DNA from: Nanobdellota archaeon | GTDB taxonomy: Archaea > Nanobdellota > Nanobdellia > Woesearchaeales > GW2011-AR15 | Length of the DNA stretch: 6,352 nucleotides | Assembly (NCBI GenBank): GCA_013335235.1 | Contig: JAAXVZ010000073.1 | Coordinates: 1-6,352 of the forward strand | Direction of reading: 5' to 3' | In this document: piece by piece, positions 1 to 5,822 of the stretch | How the letters are laid out: every line of letters begins with the position of its first letter | Position numbering within the stretch: the first letter of the stretch is position 1 | Translations under genes and position numbers: made by a program | Notes under the pieces: model-generated | Database searches by the model: none | What the model was told of the DNA's origin: nothing | What the model saw: the letters and a program-made list of their open reading frames with translations, nothing else

Positions 1-203
1 CCTGTATTCTCTACTGGCTCTCCTGGCTTGATTCCTGAAGTATCCTCATAGACCTGGATTGTTGTCTTCTCCCCGTCTACCTGGATGACCTCACCCATGA
101 GGTTTTCATTCCCTACCCTGACTAGATCATACATCCTTGCGTTGATGCCTGTCGCGACGACGACCGGCCCTGCAATCCTGATAAGCTTTCCTTTTTCATT
201 CAA
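1..203 (-). CDS. atpA: A-type ATP synthase catalytic subunit A, N-terminal 67 codons (truncated by window edge)
   Basis: This is the start of the catalytic, nucleotide-binding subunit of the A1 head. Translation from position 203 gives MNEKGKLIRIAGPVVVATG, followed by INARMYDL, LMGEVIQVDGEKT and QVYEDTSGIKPGEPV. These are the conserved N-terminal beta-barrel signatures of the A/V-type A subunit. The P-loop and the catalytic residues lie beyond the left edge. The start is a TTG codon: an in-frame TGA lies three codons upstream, and no ATG or GTG in this frame precedes the conserved IAGPVV segment. A GGTGAT ribosome-binding site sits 5 nt upstream. A nearby ATG at 199 is in another frame and does not encode the family sequence. 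The gene follows atpF by 11 bp and is presumably translated from the same transcript. Identity is certain; the TTG start is very likely. Confidence 0.95.
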   Translation of the reverse strand, partial: MNEKGKLIRIAGPVVVATGINARMYDLVRVGNENLMGEVIQVDGEKTTIQVYEDTSGIKPGEPVENT

Positions 204-208
204 CTTGA

Positions 209-216
209 ATCACCCT
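209..216 (-). promoter_or_regulatory. Ribosome-binding site of atpA, deciding its TTG start
   Basis: The minus strand reads AGGGTGAT, a near-perfect complement of the archaeal 16S rRNA 3' end (anti-SD AUCACCUCC). It lies 5 nt before TTG at 203 and overlaps the atpF stop codon (TAG, 217-215), so ribosomes finishing atpF end on the site for atpA. Confidence 0.75.
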
Positions 217-526
217 ACTTTGACCATAAATCTATGCCGATAGCCTTCTTGATCCTGTCCCTTAGACTGTCCTGGGCAAGATCGTTTGTAGACAGGACCA
301 CAATGACTGGAGAGATAGAATTCTCAACCTGCCTCTTCTGGTTCGCCTCAAGCCTCGACATTGCTTTATCATTTGTTACTATGACTCCGATCGAAGTGTC
401 AGCCATCGCCTTGTTAAAGCTTTGCCTCAGCTGATCTGAAGTCTCTGCCTCAAAAATCTTCCTTATCCCGATGAGCGAGAAGCCCATCGTGAATTCACTG
501 TCCCCAACTACTGCCAGTTCGCTCAT
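215..526 (-). CDS. atpF: A-type ATP synthase subunit F (central axle)
   Basis: This is the small central-stalk subunit that packs against subunit D inside the A3B3 head and affects rotary coupling. The product has 103 residues, within the usual 95-110 range. The family signature is clear: an N-terminal Rossmann-like strand with AVVGDSEFTMGFSLIG (about residues 5-20), a central IGVIVTND strand (46-53), and a C-terminal tail ending RIKKAIGIDLW, the helix that inserts into the head. The ATG start at 526 lies 4 nt after the atpC stop and has a modest AGGT-type Shine-Dalgarno sequence within the end of atpC. Its place between atpC and atpA is the standard archaeal order. Nothing is unusual in the sequence. 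Confidence 0.95.
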   Translation of the reverse strand: MSELAVVGDSEFTMGFSLIGIRKIFEAETSDQLRQSFNKAMADTSIGVIVTNDKAMSRLEANQKRQVENSISPVIVVLSTNDLAQDSLRDRIKKAIGIDLWSK

Positions 527-530
527 TTTT

Positions 531-1586
531 TCAACCTGTGACTATGATCTTCTTCACATAATCATCTGTAAACTCTAATGCCCTGCTCTTGATTATCGCC
601 CTGAGGTTCCTTACCTCTATGTCTTTTGCGAACATATAGCCTAGGACCATATCAACCGTCAGCGGATGCTGATGATAGAGCAGCATGCTTTTCTTCAATA
701 GCACGCTTGTCAGCAAGACTTCATATCTCAGCAATGGCACATCCTCTGTCGGCTTCAGATCGCCAAGCTCTTTTCCATAGGATGTCTTTGAAAGCGTCTT
801 CAAGAACTCAGGGAATGTTGATTTCGAATTGAGCTCTTTTAAAAGAGCTGGTTTTATCTCCTTTCCTGAATAGATGAGATATGGCTCTATGTCTTTCTTG
901 AGGAGCTTGAACGCAATCTTCTTCATCATCAGGTTGACATTGTAGATATCGAATTCATAGAGGAAGAATTCCCTGAACAGCTTGCCTTCTGCAGGTATCT
1001 TCTCTGCAAAAGCTGTCGTGTCTTCATAATAATGCTTGTCTAGCAGGTTCTCTATCTCAGAGAGATCCTGGCTCTTTTCAAATTTCTCGATCGCCGGCCT
1101 GAACGGCTCTGCGCTGATTATCCCGCAGCTCTCGATTATCTCCCTTGCTGTCTTCTTGAAAGCTAGCCTTTTCAATGCGTCTTTTTTCAGCCCGCCAACA
1201 GGAAGAAGCATCTCTAAAACTATGTCTGGATCTGTCCCTGTGACTTTTGAGCGTAGCAACGTCTTCAAATTCCAGAAATCATACCTCTTGAGGTACTGGT
1301 CCATCAATAGCTTTGTGCTATCGTCAGAGATCATCCTCAGCTTAATGAATATCTTGGAGAGGTGCATATTAAGGGAGTTCTCAAGGAGCTTTAGCCCCTG
1401 CATCTTCATTGCAAGGGTGTTTATCTCATCCTTATACACCCCTTCTTGCAGGTATTTGGTTATCTCTGGCAGGCTCATCTTCATGAGCTTGTCATAGTCC
1501 TCCTGCTTCAGGAGGAGGCTTTTCATAGCGCTGATCCTGGCAAAGGTATACGGATTGAACCTATAGCTTATCTTTTCCATGCTCAC
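531..1586 (-). CDS. atpC: A-type ATP synthase subunit C (rotor socket, V-ATPase subunit d family)
   Basis: This soluble, mostly helical subunit caps the membrane ring and joins it to the central axle. Its 351 residues match the usual size of about 340-350. Recognisable segments are the N-terminal SYRFNPYTFARISAMKSLLL (about 7-26), an internal DFWNLKTLLRSKVTG (about 103-117), and the C-terminal block with VLGYMFAKDIEVRNLRAIIKSR (about 314-335). The VLGY..AK..EVRNLR pattern is the family hallmark. The start is ambiguous. GTG at 1586 overlaps the atpE stop as GTGA, which suggests translational coupling; ATG at 1580, two codons in, is equally compatible. Neither has a strong Shine-Dalgarno sequence, which fits reinitiation after atpE. 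Identity is secure from family motifs and operon position. Confidence 0.95.
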   Translation of the reverse strand: MSMEKISYRFNPYTFARISAMKSLLLKQEDYDKLMKMSLPEITKYLQEGVYKDEINTLAMKMQGLKLLENSLNMHLSKIFIKLRMISDDSTKLLMDQYLKRYDFWNLKTLLRSKVTGTDPDIVLEMLLPVGGLKKDALKRLAFKKTAREIIESCGIISAEPFRPAIEKFEKSQDLSEIENLLDKHYYEDTTAFAEKIPAEGKLFREFFLYEFDIYNVNLMMKKIAFKLLKKDIEPYLIYSGKEIKPALLKELNSKSTFPEFLKTLSKTSYGKELGDLKPTEDVPLLRYEVLLTSVLLKKSMLLYHQHPLTVDMVLGYMFAKDIEVRNLRAIIKSRALEFTDDYVKKIIVTG

Positions 1587-2128
1587 TCAAAGAGTATCTT
1601 CGTGATCTCGGGAAGAGCTTCCTGCCTCAGCCCGTCAAGCAGTGTCTCATAGCTCAGATCGAGCCTCATGCTGCCATCCTTGCTCTCGACAATCACTCCG
1701 CCTATGATGTCTGTTTCCTTTGGCTTGAATTTCTTCAGAGAGTCGATATCCTGCTTTGAGCAATAGACAGTCTCTACATCAAGCTCTTTTCCTGCTGCAT
1801 CAAGGAGCTTACTGTTGTGTGTGTCCCTGGTCTTCCTAGGAAGGCCAAAAGCGCCTTGCTTTGCTTCCTCGAACACAGATTCTATAAGCCTTTTCTCGAC
1901 AGATATCCTCTGTCTCCTGACCTGAGAGCCTGCTTCTGCAGAAGATAGGAGCTTATACTGCTCAACAGCCTTGGCTGTGTCAGACTCCATCCTCTGAGCG
2001 ATTTCTGCTATCTTGGCTTCAACTGCAGCCATGATCTCATCGCGCTCTTTCTCGCCTTCTTTCATCAGGGATTTAGCCTGCTGCCTTGCGCTGCTCAGTA
2101 TCTCCTTCTTAACTTCGTCGATTCCCAT
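1583..2128 (-). CDS. atpE: A-type ATP synthase subunit E (peripheral stalk)
   Basis: This subunit pairs with AtpH to build the peripheral stalks that hold the A1 head against rotor torque. The product has 181 residues from ATG at 2128. The first roughly 95 residues are a charged helix rich in K, E, Q and A, suited to a coiled coil with AtpH. The rest is a globular domain ending in GGVIVESKDGSMRLDLSYET and a final ALPEITKILFE, the conserved end of the family that contacts the top of A3B3. The open frame extends upstream to 2332, but that extension is an Arg/Ser-rich read-through of atpK in another frame and is not protein-like for this family. A GGTGG ribosome-binding site 8 nt before 2128 supports the shorter form. 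The stop overlaps the atpC GTG start. Confidence 0.94.
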   Translation of the reverse strand: MGIDEVKKEILSSARQQAKSLMKEGEKERDEIMAAVEAKIAEIAQRMESDTAKAVEQYKLLSSAEAGSQVRRQRISVEKRLIESVFEEAKQGAFGLPRKTRDTHNSKLLDAAGKELDVETVYCSKQDIDSLKKFKPKETDIIGGVIVESKDGSMRLDLSYETLLDGLRQEALPEITKILFE

Positions 2129-2136
2129 GTGACTTT

Positions 2137-2141
2137 CCACC
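2137..2141 (-). promoter_or_regulatory. Ribosome-binding site of atpE, deciding the ATG start at 2128
   Basis: The minus strand reads GGTGG, 8 nt before ATG at 2128. A GTG inside this site (2140-2138) is in frame four codons upstream of the ATG, but using it would consume the ribosome-binding site itself. The ATG is therefore preferred. Confidence 0.65.
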
Positions 2142-2150
2142 AAAGATATG

Positions 2151-2168
2151 AAAACACCTAGAAGGTGC
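2151..2168 (-). other. Candidate intercistronic hairpin with U-run just after atpK
   Basis: Just past the atpK stop the minus strand reads GCACCT-TCT-AGGTGT followed by TTTC. It can form a stem of five Watson-Crick pairs plus one G-U with a 3-nt loop, then a short U-run (four T's on the minus strand, 2154-2151, the first of them in the G-U pair). An overlapping alternative fold, AGAAG-GCAC-CTTCT, would include the atpK stop codon. It could be a partial terminator or a 3'-end stabiliser for atpK mRNA, helping to make more c subunit than the rest. The stem is short, so this could be chance. Confidence 0.4.
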
Positions 2169-2172
2169 CTTC

Positions 2173-2415
2173 TTATGCTCCGGTTGCAAGCCCTAGGATC
2201 AGGATTGCTACGACTAGGCCGAAGATGACGAGAGACTCTGGGATGACGGTCAAGATAAGACCTTTTCCGAATAGCTCTTCTTTCTCTGCCATAGCGCCGA
2301 CTGCTGCTGCACCGATGGACTGCTCTGCCCATGCTGTCGCAATAGCTGTCAAGCCAACTGCTAGTGATGCAGATAATGCAATCATTCCTGTTCCAATTCC
2401 AATTTCAGCTGCCAT
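2173..2415 (-). CDS. atpK: A-type ATP synthase subunit K (c-ring proteolipid)
   Basis: This is the membrane ring subunit that carries ions through the AO motor. The product has 80 residues: one helical hairpin of about residues 6-40 and 52-78, Gly/Ala-rich, with a polar cytoplasmic loop AEKEELFGKG at 43-52. The ion-carrying carboxylate is E60 in PESLVIFGL. Near the same depth in helix 1 lie E31 and Q32. With S61 next to E60 this resembles the residue set of Na+-binding c-rings, though the ion cannot be decided by eye. It is the simple 8-kDa form with one carboxylate per hairpin, unlike the duplicated 16-kDa V-ATPase form, and so suits ATP synthesis. A strong GGAGG lies 9 nt upstream. The gene sits 27 bp after atpI and 44 bp before atpE. 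Confidence 0.96.
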   Translation of the reverse strand: MAAEIGIGTGMIALSASLAVGLTAIATAWAEQSIGAAAVGAMAEKEELFGKGLILTVIPESLVIFGLVVAILILGLATGA

Positions 2416-2424
2416 ATTATATTT

Positions 2425-2429
2425 CCTCC
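2425..2429 (-). promoter_or_regulatory. Strong ribosome-binding site of atpK
   Basis: The minus strand carries GGAGG within CGGAGGAAA, 9 nt before ATG at 2415, in an AT-rich and probably unstructured stretch. It is the only full GGAGG before a gene in this operon segment. That fits the need for many more copies of the ring subunit than of any other. Confidence 0.75.
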
Positions 2430-2442
2430 GTTTATTTCTTGT

Positions 2443-4488
2443 TTATTCTAATTGACCGAATGCCTTGAACCTCTTGCCGCCGCCTGTGAAGAACTTGTTG
2501 AAGAACTCCACATAATGCAATCTTAGCGCATGCAAGAAAGGTGACAAGATACCTAATGCTATATTGATGCCATGCCCAACAATCAAGACAAGGACACCGC
2601 CGACTATGCCTATCGGGCCTGCTGCAAACATCTGCCCCGCAAGGTCATTCACGACCACTGCAAGAGAGACTGACGCAAGTCCGACTGCCATAAGCCTGGC
2701 ATAAGACAATATGTTTGACATAAGCGACATGAATACTACTTCAATCAGGCCCCTTATGCCTTCACCCTTGACTACAAGGACTGTACCTATCAAAAACATG
2801 ACTCCAAGGACCGGCAGGGATGACTGCGGCAGGATCACACTTAGCATCGTCGCCACATATCCTTTTATGATTCCAAGGAAATTCATGAGAAGCCATACGA
2901 TGAGCGGCAGGATCATCAACCAGCCTAGCTTCTCGTAGACTGCGTGCATGAAACCATGTGCATGATACACATTGATGAATCCTACGATGAACCCGATCAT
3001 CAGATGCACTATTCCAAAAAGCACTGCTATGGACAATAAGTCCTGGATCTGGTGGCTTCTCTGCAATAGCCTAGGAAGATTGCACAATGCCCCCTCTTCA
3101 CCATGGTCTTCTGCAGCTTCGCCGTGGCTCTCTGCCGCAGCCTCTCCATGCGTACCTGCCTCAGCAGCGTGCTCTGGCTGGCAGATCAGCTTCTCAGAAT
3201 GCAACGCAACCGCCATAGACATAGGAATCTCCTCTATTCCGAAATACTCACCATACACAAAACCGAAGACAACTGACATGACTGATGCGATGATGAATGC
3301 ATTCAGCATGTGCTTTGCTCCTGGCATCTTGGCTTTCAGCCACATGAACAAGAGCAGGCATACAAGACCATAACCTACATCTCCTAACATGAATCCGAAA
3401 AATATCGGGAATGTCAGGAACATGAAGAATGTCGGGTCTATCTCCTTATAGGATGGCAATGTGTAAAGGTCCATGAATGCTTCAAACGGCTCGACAATCT
3501 TAGGGTGGTTGAATGCCACAGGGACATTGTCTTTCTTCCCTATCTTGTCTACCTTGATCATGACTTTCCTGTCAGTCACCTTTCCTATCTGATCGTCCAT
3601 CTTCTTTAAGTTTTCAGTCGGCACCCATCCTTTGATAAGGAAGGTGTTCTTGGATGTGGCAAACCTCAAAGGCGCCTCAGCCTTCTCTGACTCGACAGTC
3701 AATCTTCTCTCTGATTCTATGATGAACTTCGACTGGTCAGCTATCAGCTGCTGGACATCGAACTCTGCCTGCTTGAGCTTCTTTTCTACCTGCTCTGCCT
3801 CATAGCCAAGCTTCACGAACCGCGTAGCAGGCTTAGACGCAAGATCTGGGAACTGCTTTTTTGCAAAAGGGCCTTCGATAGGCGAGAAATCATAGCCTGC
3901 AAGAATCGAGTCTACTTTCTCTTTCTTCTTTGCATCCACAAATATCCCTACGACTGAGAATCCCTCATAATTAGAGGAAAATGCTGCGGATTTCGGGCTG
4001 GATTTCTCGATCTCTTCCTTCAGCAGGTCAAACTGGGTATTGACTATACCAAAGTAATGGATATAGTTGCTGTTGTTGAAATCAGGAGATAAGTCGACTT
4101 TGAGCGAAGCGAGCGCTTTCTCATCCTGTTTCTTTGAATATATCTTCGCAAGCCTTGCAAGGTAGTCTTTCCTTGATAGCTTATCAGTGACCTGTGTGTA
4201 GAGCTTGCCTGTCTTCTCTTCTATAATGTCTATGCTTGTAGTGCTGGCCTTCCCGCCTTTGACAGAAAGCTTTAGCAGAGAGGCTAGTGTCCTCAGTTTC
4301 ACAAGGACTTCAGCGTTCTTCTCATTTGAGGGATACGGCTCTCCTATATCAAAATATTCTTCTTCACTCTTCTTTGTGAAATCCTCTATATGGACTGCGC
4401 CTAGGTCATACAGTTTCTCGATGACCTGTTTCATGAAAGTCTTGGGACCAAATATGGTCACCTTGCTCATAGGTTTCGGCCTGATCAT
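2443..4488 (-). CDS. atpI: A-type ATP synthase subunit I (membrane stator, V-ATPase a-subunit family)
   Basis: This stator subunit forms the two ion half-channels against the AtpK ring and anchors the peripheral stalks. It has 681 residues, somewhat above the common size of about 650. The N-terminal cytoplasmic half (1-350) begins MIRPKPMSKVTIFGPKTFM and includes a charged helical hairpin around 225-270. The membrane half has about eight helices, roughly 353-367, 370-385, 394-413, 484-505, 521-540, 556-574, 583-613 and 625-655. The essential channel arginine is R598 in SNILSYARLMAVGL. The second conserved arginine is R656 in HALRLHYVEFFNKFF, matching R735 and R799 of yeast Vph1. The oddity is a His/Glu/Ala-rich insertion between helices 3 and 4 (about 430-478), predicted to face outside and described in the findings. 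The start overlaps the atpH stop as ATGA, so the two are probably translationally coupled. Confidence 0.97.
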   Translation of the reverse strand: MIRPKPMSKVTIFGPKTFMKQVIEKLYDLGAVHIEDFTKKSEEEYFDIGEPYPSNEKNAEVLVKLRTLASLLKLSVKGGKASTTSIDIIEEKTGKLYTQVTDKLSRKDYLARLAKIYSKKQDEKALASLKVDLSPDFNNSNYIHYFGIVNTQFDLLKEEIEKSSPKSAAFSSNYEGFSVVGIFVDAKKKEKVDSILAGYDFSPIEGPFAKKQFPDLASKPATRFVKLGYEAEQVEKKLKQAEFDVQQLIADQSKFIIESERRLTVESEKAEAPLRFATSKNTFLIKGWVPTENLKKMDDQIGKVTDRKVMIKVDKIGKKDNVPVAFNHPKIVEPFEAFMDLYTLPSYKEIDPTFFMFLTFPIFFGFMLGDVGYGLVCLLLFMWLKAKMPGAKHMLNAFIIASVMSVVFGFVYGEYFGIEEIPMSMAVALHSEKLICQPEHAAEAGTHGEAAAESHGEAAEDHGEEGALCNLPRLLQRSHQIQDLLSIAVLFGIVHLMIGFIVGFINVYHAHGFMHAVYEKLGWLMILPLIVWLLMNFLGIIKGYVATMLSVILPQSSLPVLGVMFLIGTVLVVKGEGIRGLIEVVFMSLMSNILSYARLMAVGLASVSLAVVVNDLAGQMFAAGPIGIVGGVLVLIVGHGINIALGILSPFLHALRLHYVEFFNKFFTGGGKRFKAFGQLE

Positions 4489-4835
4489 AGTGAACCGACC
4501 TTAGCATCAAGCTTTGACAACAGCAAGTCTGAAGCCTTCTTTATGTTCTTAGAACTGCCTTTTTCTAGCGCCTCTGCTTCCTTCCTTCCTTTTTCCAGGA
4601 TAACTGCCTTGTCTGCGTCTATCTTATCCTTCTGCTTCCTTAACATATCCTCTTTTTTTGCGTCAAGCCCTGCCTGCTTAGATATCAGGAGCTTTGCTGC
4701 GTCTGTCTTTGCTGCAGCGACGAGCTCATCCTTCTTTTCCTGAGCCTCTTTTAGGATCCTCTCTGCCTCTTCCTCTATCTTTTTCACTTCTAGCGCGAAA
4801 TCGTCAAGAATATCCTCTTTCTCATCATGATGCAT
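4485..4835 (-). CDS. atpH: A-type ATP synthase subunit H (peripheral stalk)
   Basis: This small coiled-coil protein pairs with AtpE to form the peripheral stalk. The product has 116 residues, close to the usual 100-110. It is almost wholly helical and highly charged, with VKKIEEEAERILKEAQEKKD at about 18-37 and further K/E/A-rich repeats to the end, and no globular domain. It has no sharp motif, so the call relies on composition, length and its place directly before atpI, where archaeal atp operons carry atpH. ATG at 4835 has a GAGG-type ribosome-binding site 7 nt upstream (minus-strand GTGAGGGAAGAAA). It is the first gene of the operon and follows an AT-rich 81-bp gap with a TATA-like box. 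The stop overlaps the atpI start. Confidence 0.9.
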   Translation of the reverse strand: MHHDEKEDILDDFALEVKKIEEEAERILKEAQEKKDELVAAAKTDAAKLLISKQAGLDAKKEDMLRKQKDKIDADKAVILEKGRKEAEALEKGSSKNIKKASDLLLSKLDAKVGSL

Positions 4836-4881
4836 TTTCTTCCCTCACGTGACCACAAAACATCTTTTTCGAAATCTTGTG

Positions 4882-4892
4882 TATATTAAAAA
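4882..4892 (-). promoter_or_regulatory. Candidate TATA box for the atp operon
   Basis: In the gap before atpH the minus strand reads TTTTTAATATA at 4892-4882. A start of transcription about 26 nt downstream would fall near 4860, leaving a leader of about 25 nt that contains the atpH ribosome-binding site. A second box (TAATATAAG, 4911-4903) is a weaker alternative. The T-run may also help terminate the phoU-like transcript, which ends at 4917. No clear BRE is visible. Confidence 0.55.
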
Positions 4893-4895
4893 CTT

Positions 4896-4905
4896 AATCT
4901 ACTTA
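4896..4905 (-). repeat. 10-bp motif TAAGTAGATT upstream of atpH
   Basis: The minus strand reads TAAGTAGATT a few bases upstream of the proposed atp TATA box. The same 10-mer occurs in the opposite orientation at 5801-5810 before the phoU-like gene. A shorter TAAGTA also occurs 18 bp further upstream (4923-4918), across the stop codon of the phoU-like gene. It could be an operator, or a chance match in AT-rich DNA. Confidence 0.35.
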
Positions 4906-4916
4906 TATTATCTAGA

Positions 4917-5786
4917 TTACTTAGTTCCTTTCTCCACCAAATCGACAATCACCCAATCACAGAGTATCTCTGCGATATGCGAAAGGAGAGAATGAAGGTT
5001 CATCCTCTTGTATGTGTTCAGGTCTTTTACTTCACGGGACAGCTTCCTCGTCTCTTTTATGAAACTTATAAGGTCAGACTGCTTCATCGTCTCTAAGAGC
5101 AGGAGCAGGGACTCCATTGCTGTGTCGATGGAATCTAAGAGCTTCGGGTCTTCATCTATTGTTATCAGTATATCCCCTATCTGCTCAAGGCTCCTTGATA
5201 TCATGCCTATATAGAATAGGTTGATATGACGTATCTTTGAGTCCTTCTTGTACATGAGGGCACTCATTATCGCCTTATTTATCAGGAGGTTGCTCTTGTC
5301 TATCTCATCCTCATACCTCTGGATGAGCTCATGCTTCGGCTCTTTTTTCATGAGGTGGACTATCGAAAGTATCTTCTTGATCATCGCAGAGAGCAGTATA
5401 TCAGGGTCGCTCAGGGCAAGGGTCGTATGGCAGCTTATGTTATTGTCTTCTATATCCACAAGCTCGAGACCTCCTAGGAGAGTCTTATGGAAAAGTATCT
5501 GGTCAGGGCTGAGCGGCTCAGCGAGGGAGATATTGAATTCCCTGACAGGGCTGATATACGCCGCAATCAGGAACTTATTGACCACATCCTGGCTTGTATC
5601 ATCCAGCTGTATCTTAAGGGACGGAAGGGTCGAATCTCCTTTCCTAGGCTCTACGATAAGGTCGCCTTTGGATGATTTAGATAGATGCACGACAGAATCG
5701 GTTGTCAGATTATGCTCCCTGCACCAAGGCGCAGGCAGGTAAAGATAGTAAGTTGTGCCAGATCTCTGGATTTTCCTAGTGTCCAT
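4917..5786 (-). CDS. PhoU-like regulator with N-terminal AbrB/SpoVT-type DNA-binding domain
   Basis: This is probably a phosphate- or metal-responsive transcription regulator of the archaeal AbrB-PhoU type. Residues 1-50 form a swapped-hairpin AbrB-like domain (RKIQRSGTTYYLYLPAPWC, then VVHLSKSSKGDLIVEP). Residues 55-125 are a mixed linker domain. Residues from about 130 form PhoU-type three-helix repeats. The first repeat shows the metal-binding type motifs YEDEID (158-163) and SRSLEQIGD (197-205, with R198, E201 and D205). The second, from about 215, is more degenerate, with IAEILCD (271-277) in the equivalent place. At 289 residues it is shorter than the roughly 330 I expect for such fusions, mainly in the second repeat. 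No Pst transporter genes are in view. ATG at 5786 has no ribosome-binding site and lies about 27 nt from a TATA box, so the mRNA is probably leaderless. The family call is good; regulation of atp genes is inference. Confidence 0.85.
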   Translation of the reverse strand: MDTRKIQRSGTTYYLYLPAPWCREHNLTTDSVVHLSKSSKGDLIVEPRKGDSTLPSLKIQLDDTSQDVVNKFLIAAYISPVREFNISLAEPLSPDQILFHKTLLGGLELVDIEDNNISCHTTLALSDPDILLSAMIKKILSIVHLMKKEPKHELIQRYEDEIDKSNLLINKAIMSALMYKKDSKIRHINLFYIGMISRSLEQIGDILITIDEDPKLLDSIDTAMESLLLLLETMKQSDLISFIKETRKLSREVKDLNTYKRMNLHSLLSHIAEILCDWVIVDLVEKGTK

Positions 5787-5800
5787 AGAATTTTGGAAAC

Positions 5801-5810
5801 TAAGTAGATT
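5801..5810 (+). repeat. 10-bp motif TAAGTAGATT in the phoU-like promoter
   Basis: The plus strand reads TAAGTAGATT, the inverted copy of the 10-mer at 4896-4905. It abuts and overlaps by two bases the TATA box at 5809-5818, on its transcription-start side. A protein bound here would block initiation, so autorepression by the encoded AbrB-PhoU protein is conceivable. This is inference from position only. Confidence 0.35.
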
Positions 5811-5818
5811 TTATAAAA
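5809..5818 (-). promoter_or_regulatory. TATA box for a leaderless phoU-like transcript
   Basis: TTTTATAAAA is a perfect palindrome centred about 27-28 nt before the ATG at 5786. That is the archaeal TATA-to-start distance, so transcription would begin at or next to the start codon. No Shine-Dalgarno sequence lies between box and ATG, which supports a leaderless mRNA and a promoter separate from the upstream gene ending at 5823. Confidence 0.7.
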
Positions 5819-5822
5819 CTTG

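Noticed and set aside
1036..1497. Plus-strand open frame of 153 codons opposite atpC
   Set aside because: It is a Ser/Phe-rich reverse shadow of a well-conserved gene.
2129..2332. N-terminal extension of the subunit E reading frame
   Set aside because: It is the other-frame shadow of atpK, Arg/Ser-rich and unlike the family; a GGTGG ribosome-binding site and family length support the start at 2128.
2972..3373. Plus-strand open frame of 133 codons opposite the AtpI His-rich loop
   Set aside because: Its composition is the mirror of the repeat-like AtpI codons; no initiation signal or family features.
5248..5742. Plus-strand open frame of 164 codons opposite the phoU-like gene
   Set aside because: It is antisense to a gene with clear AbrB and PhoU motifs, has no ribosome-binding site I can see and no recognisable protein features.
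4896..5810. A small mobile element bounded by the inverted 10-bp motif
   Set aside because: The repeats are short and lie in promoter regions, there is no transposase or target duplication, and the enclosed gene is a host-type regulator; shared operators explain the repeats better.
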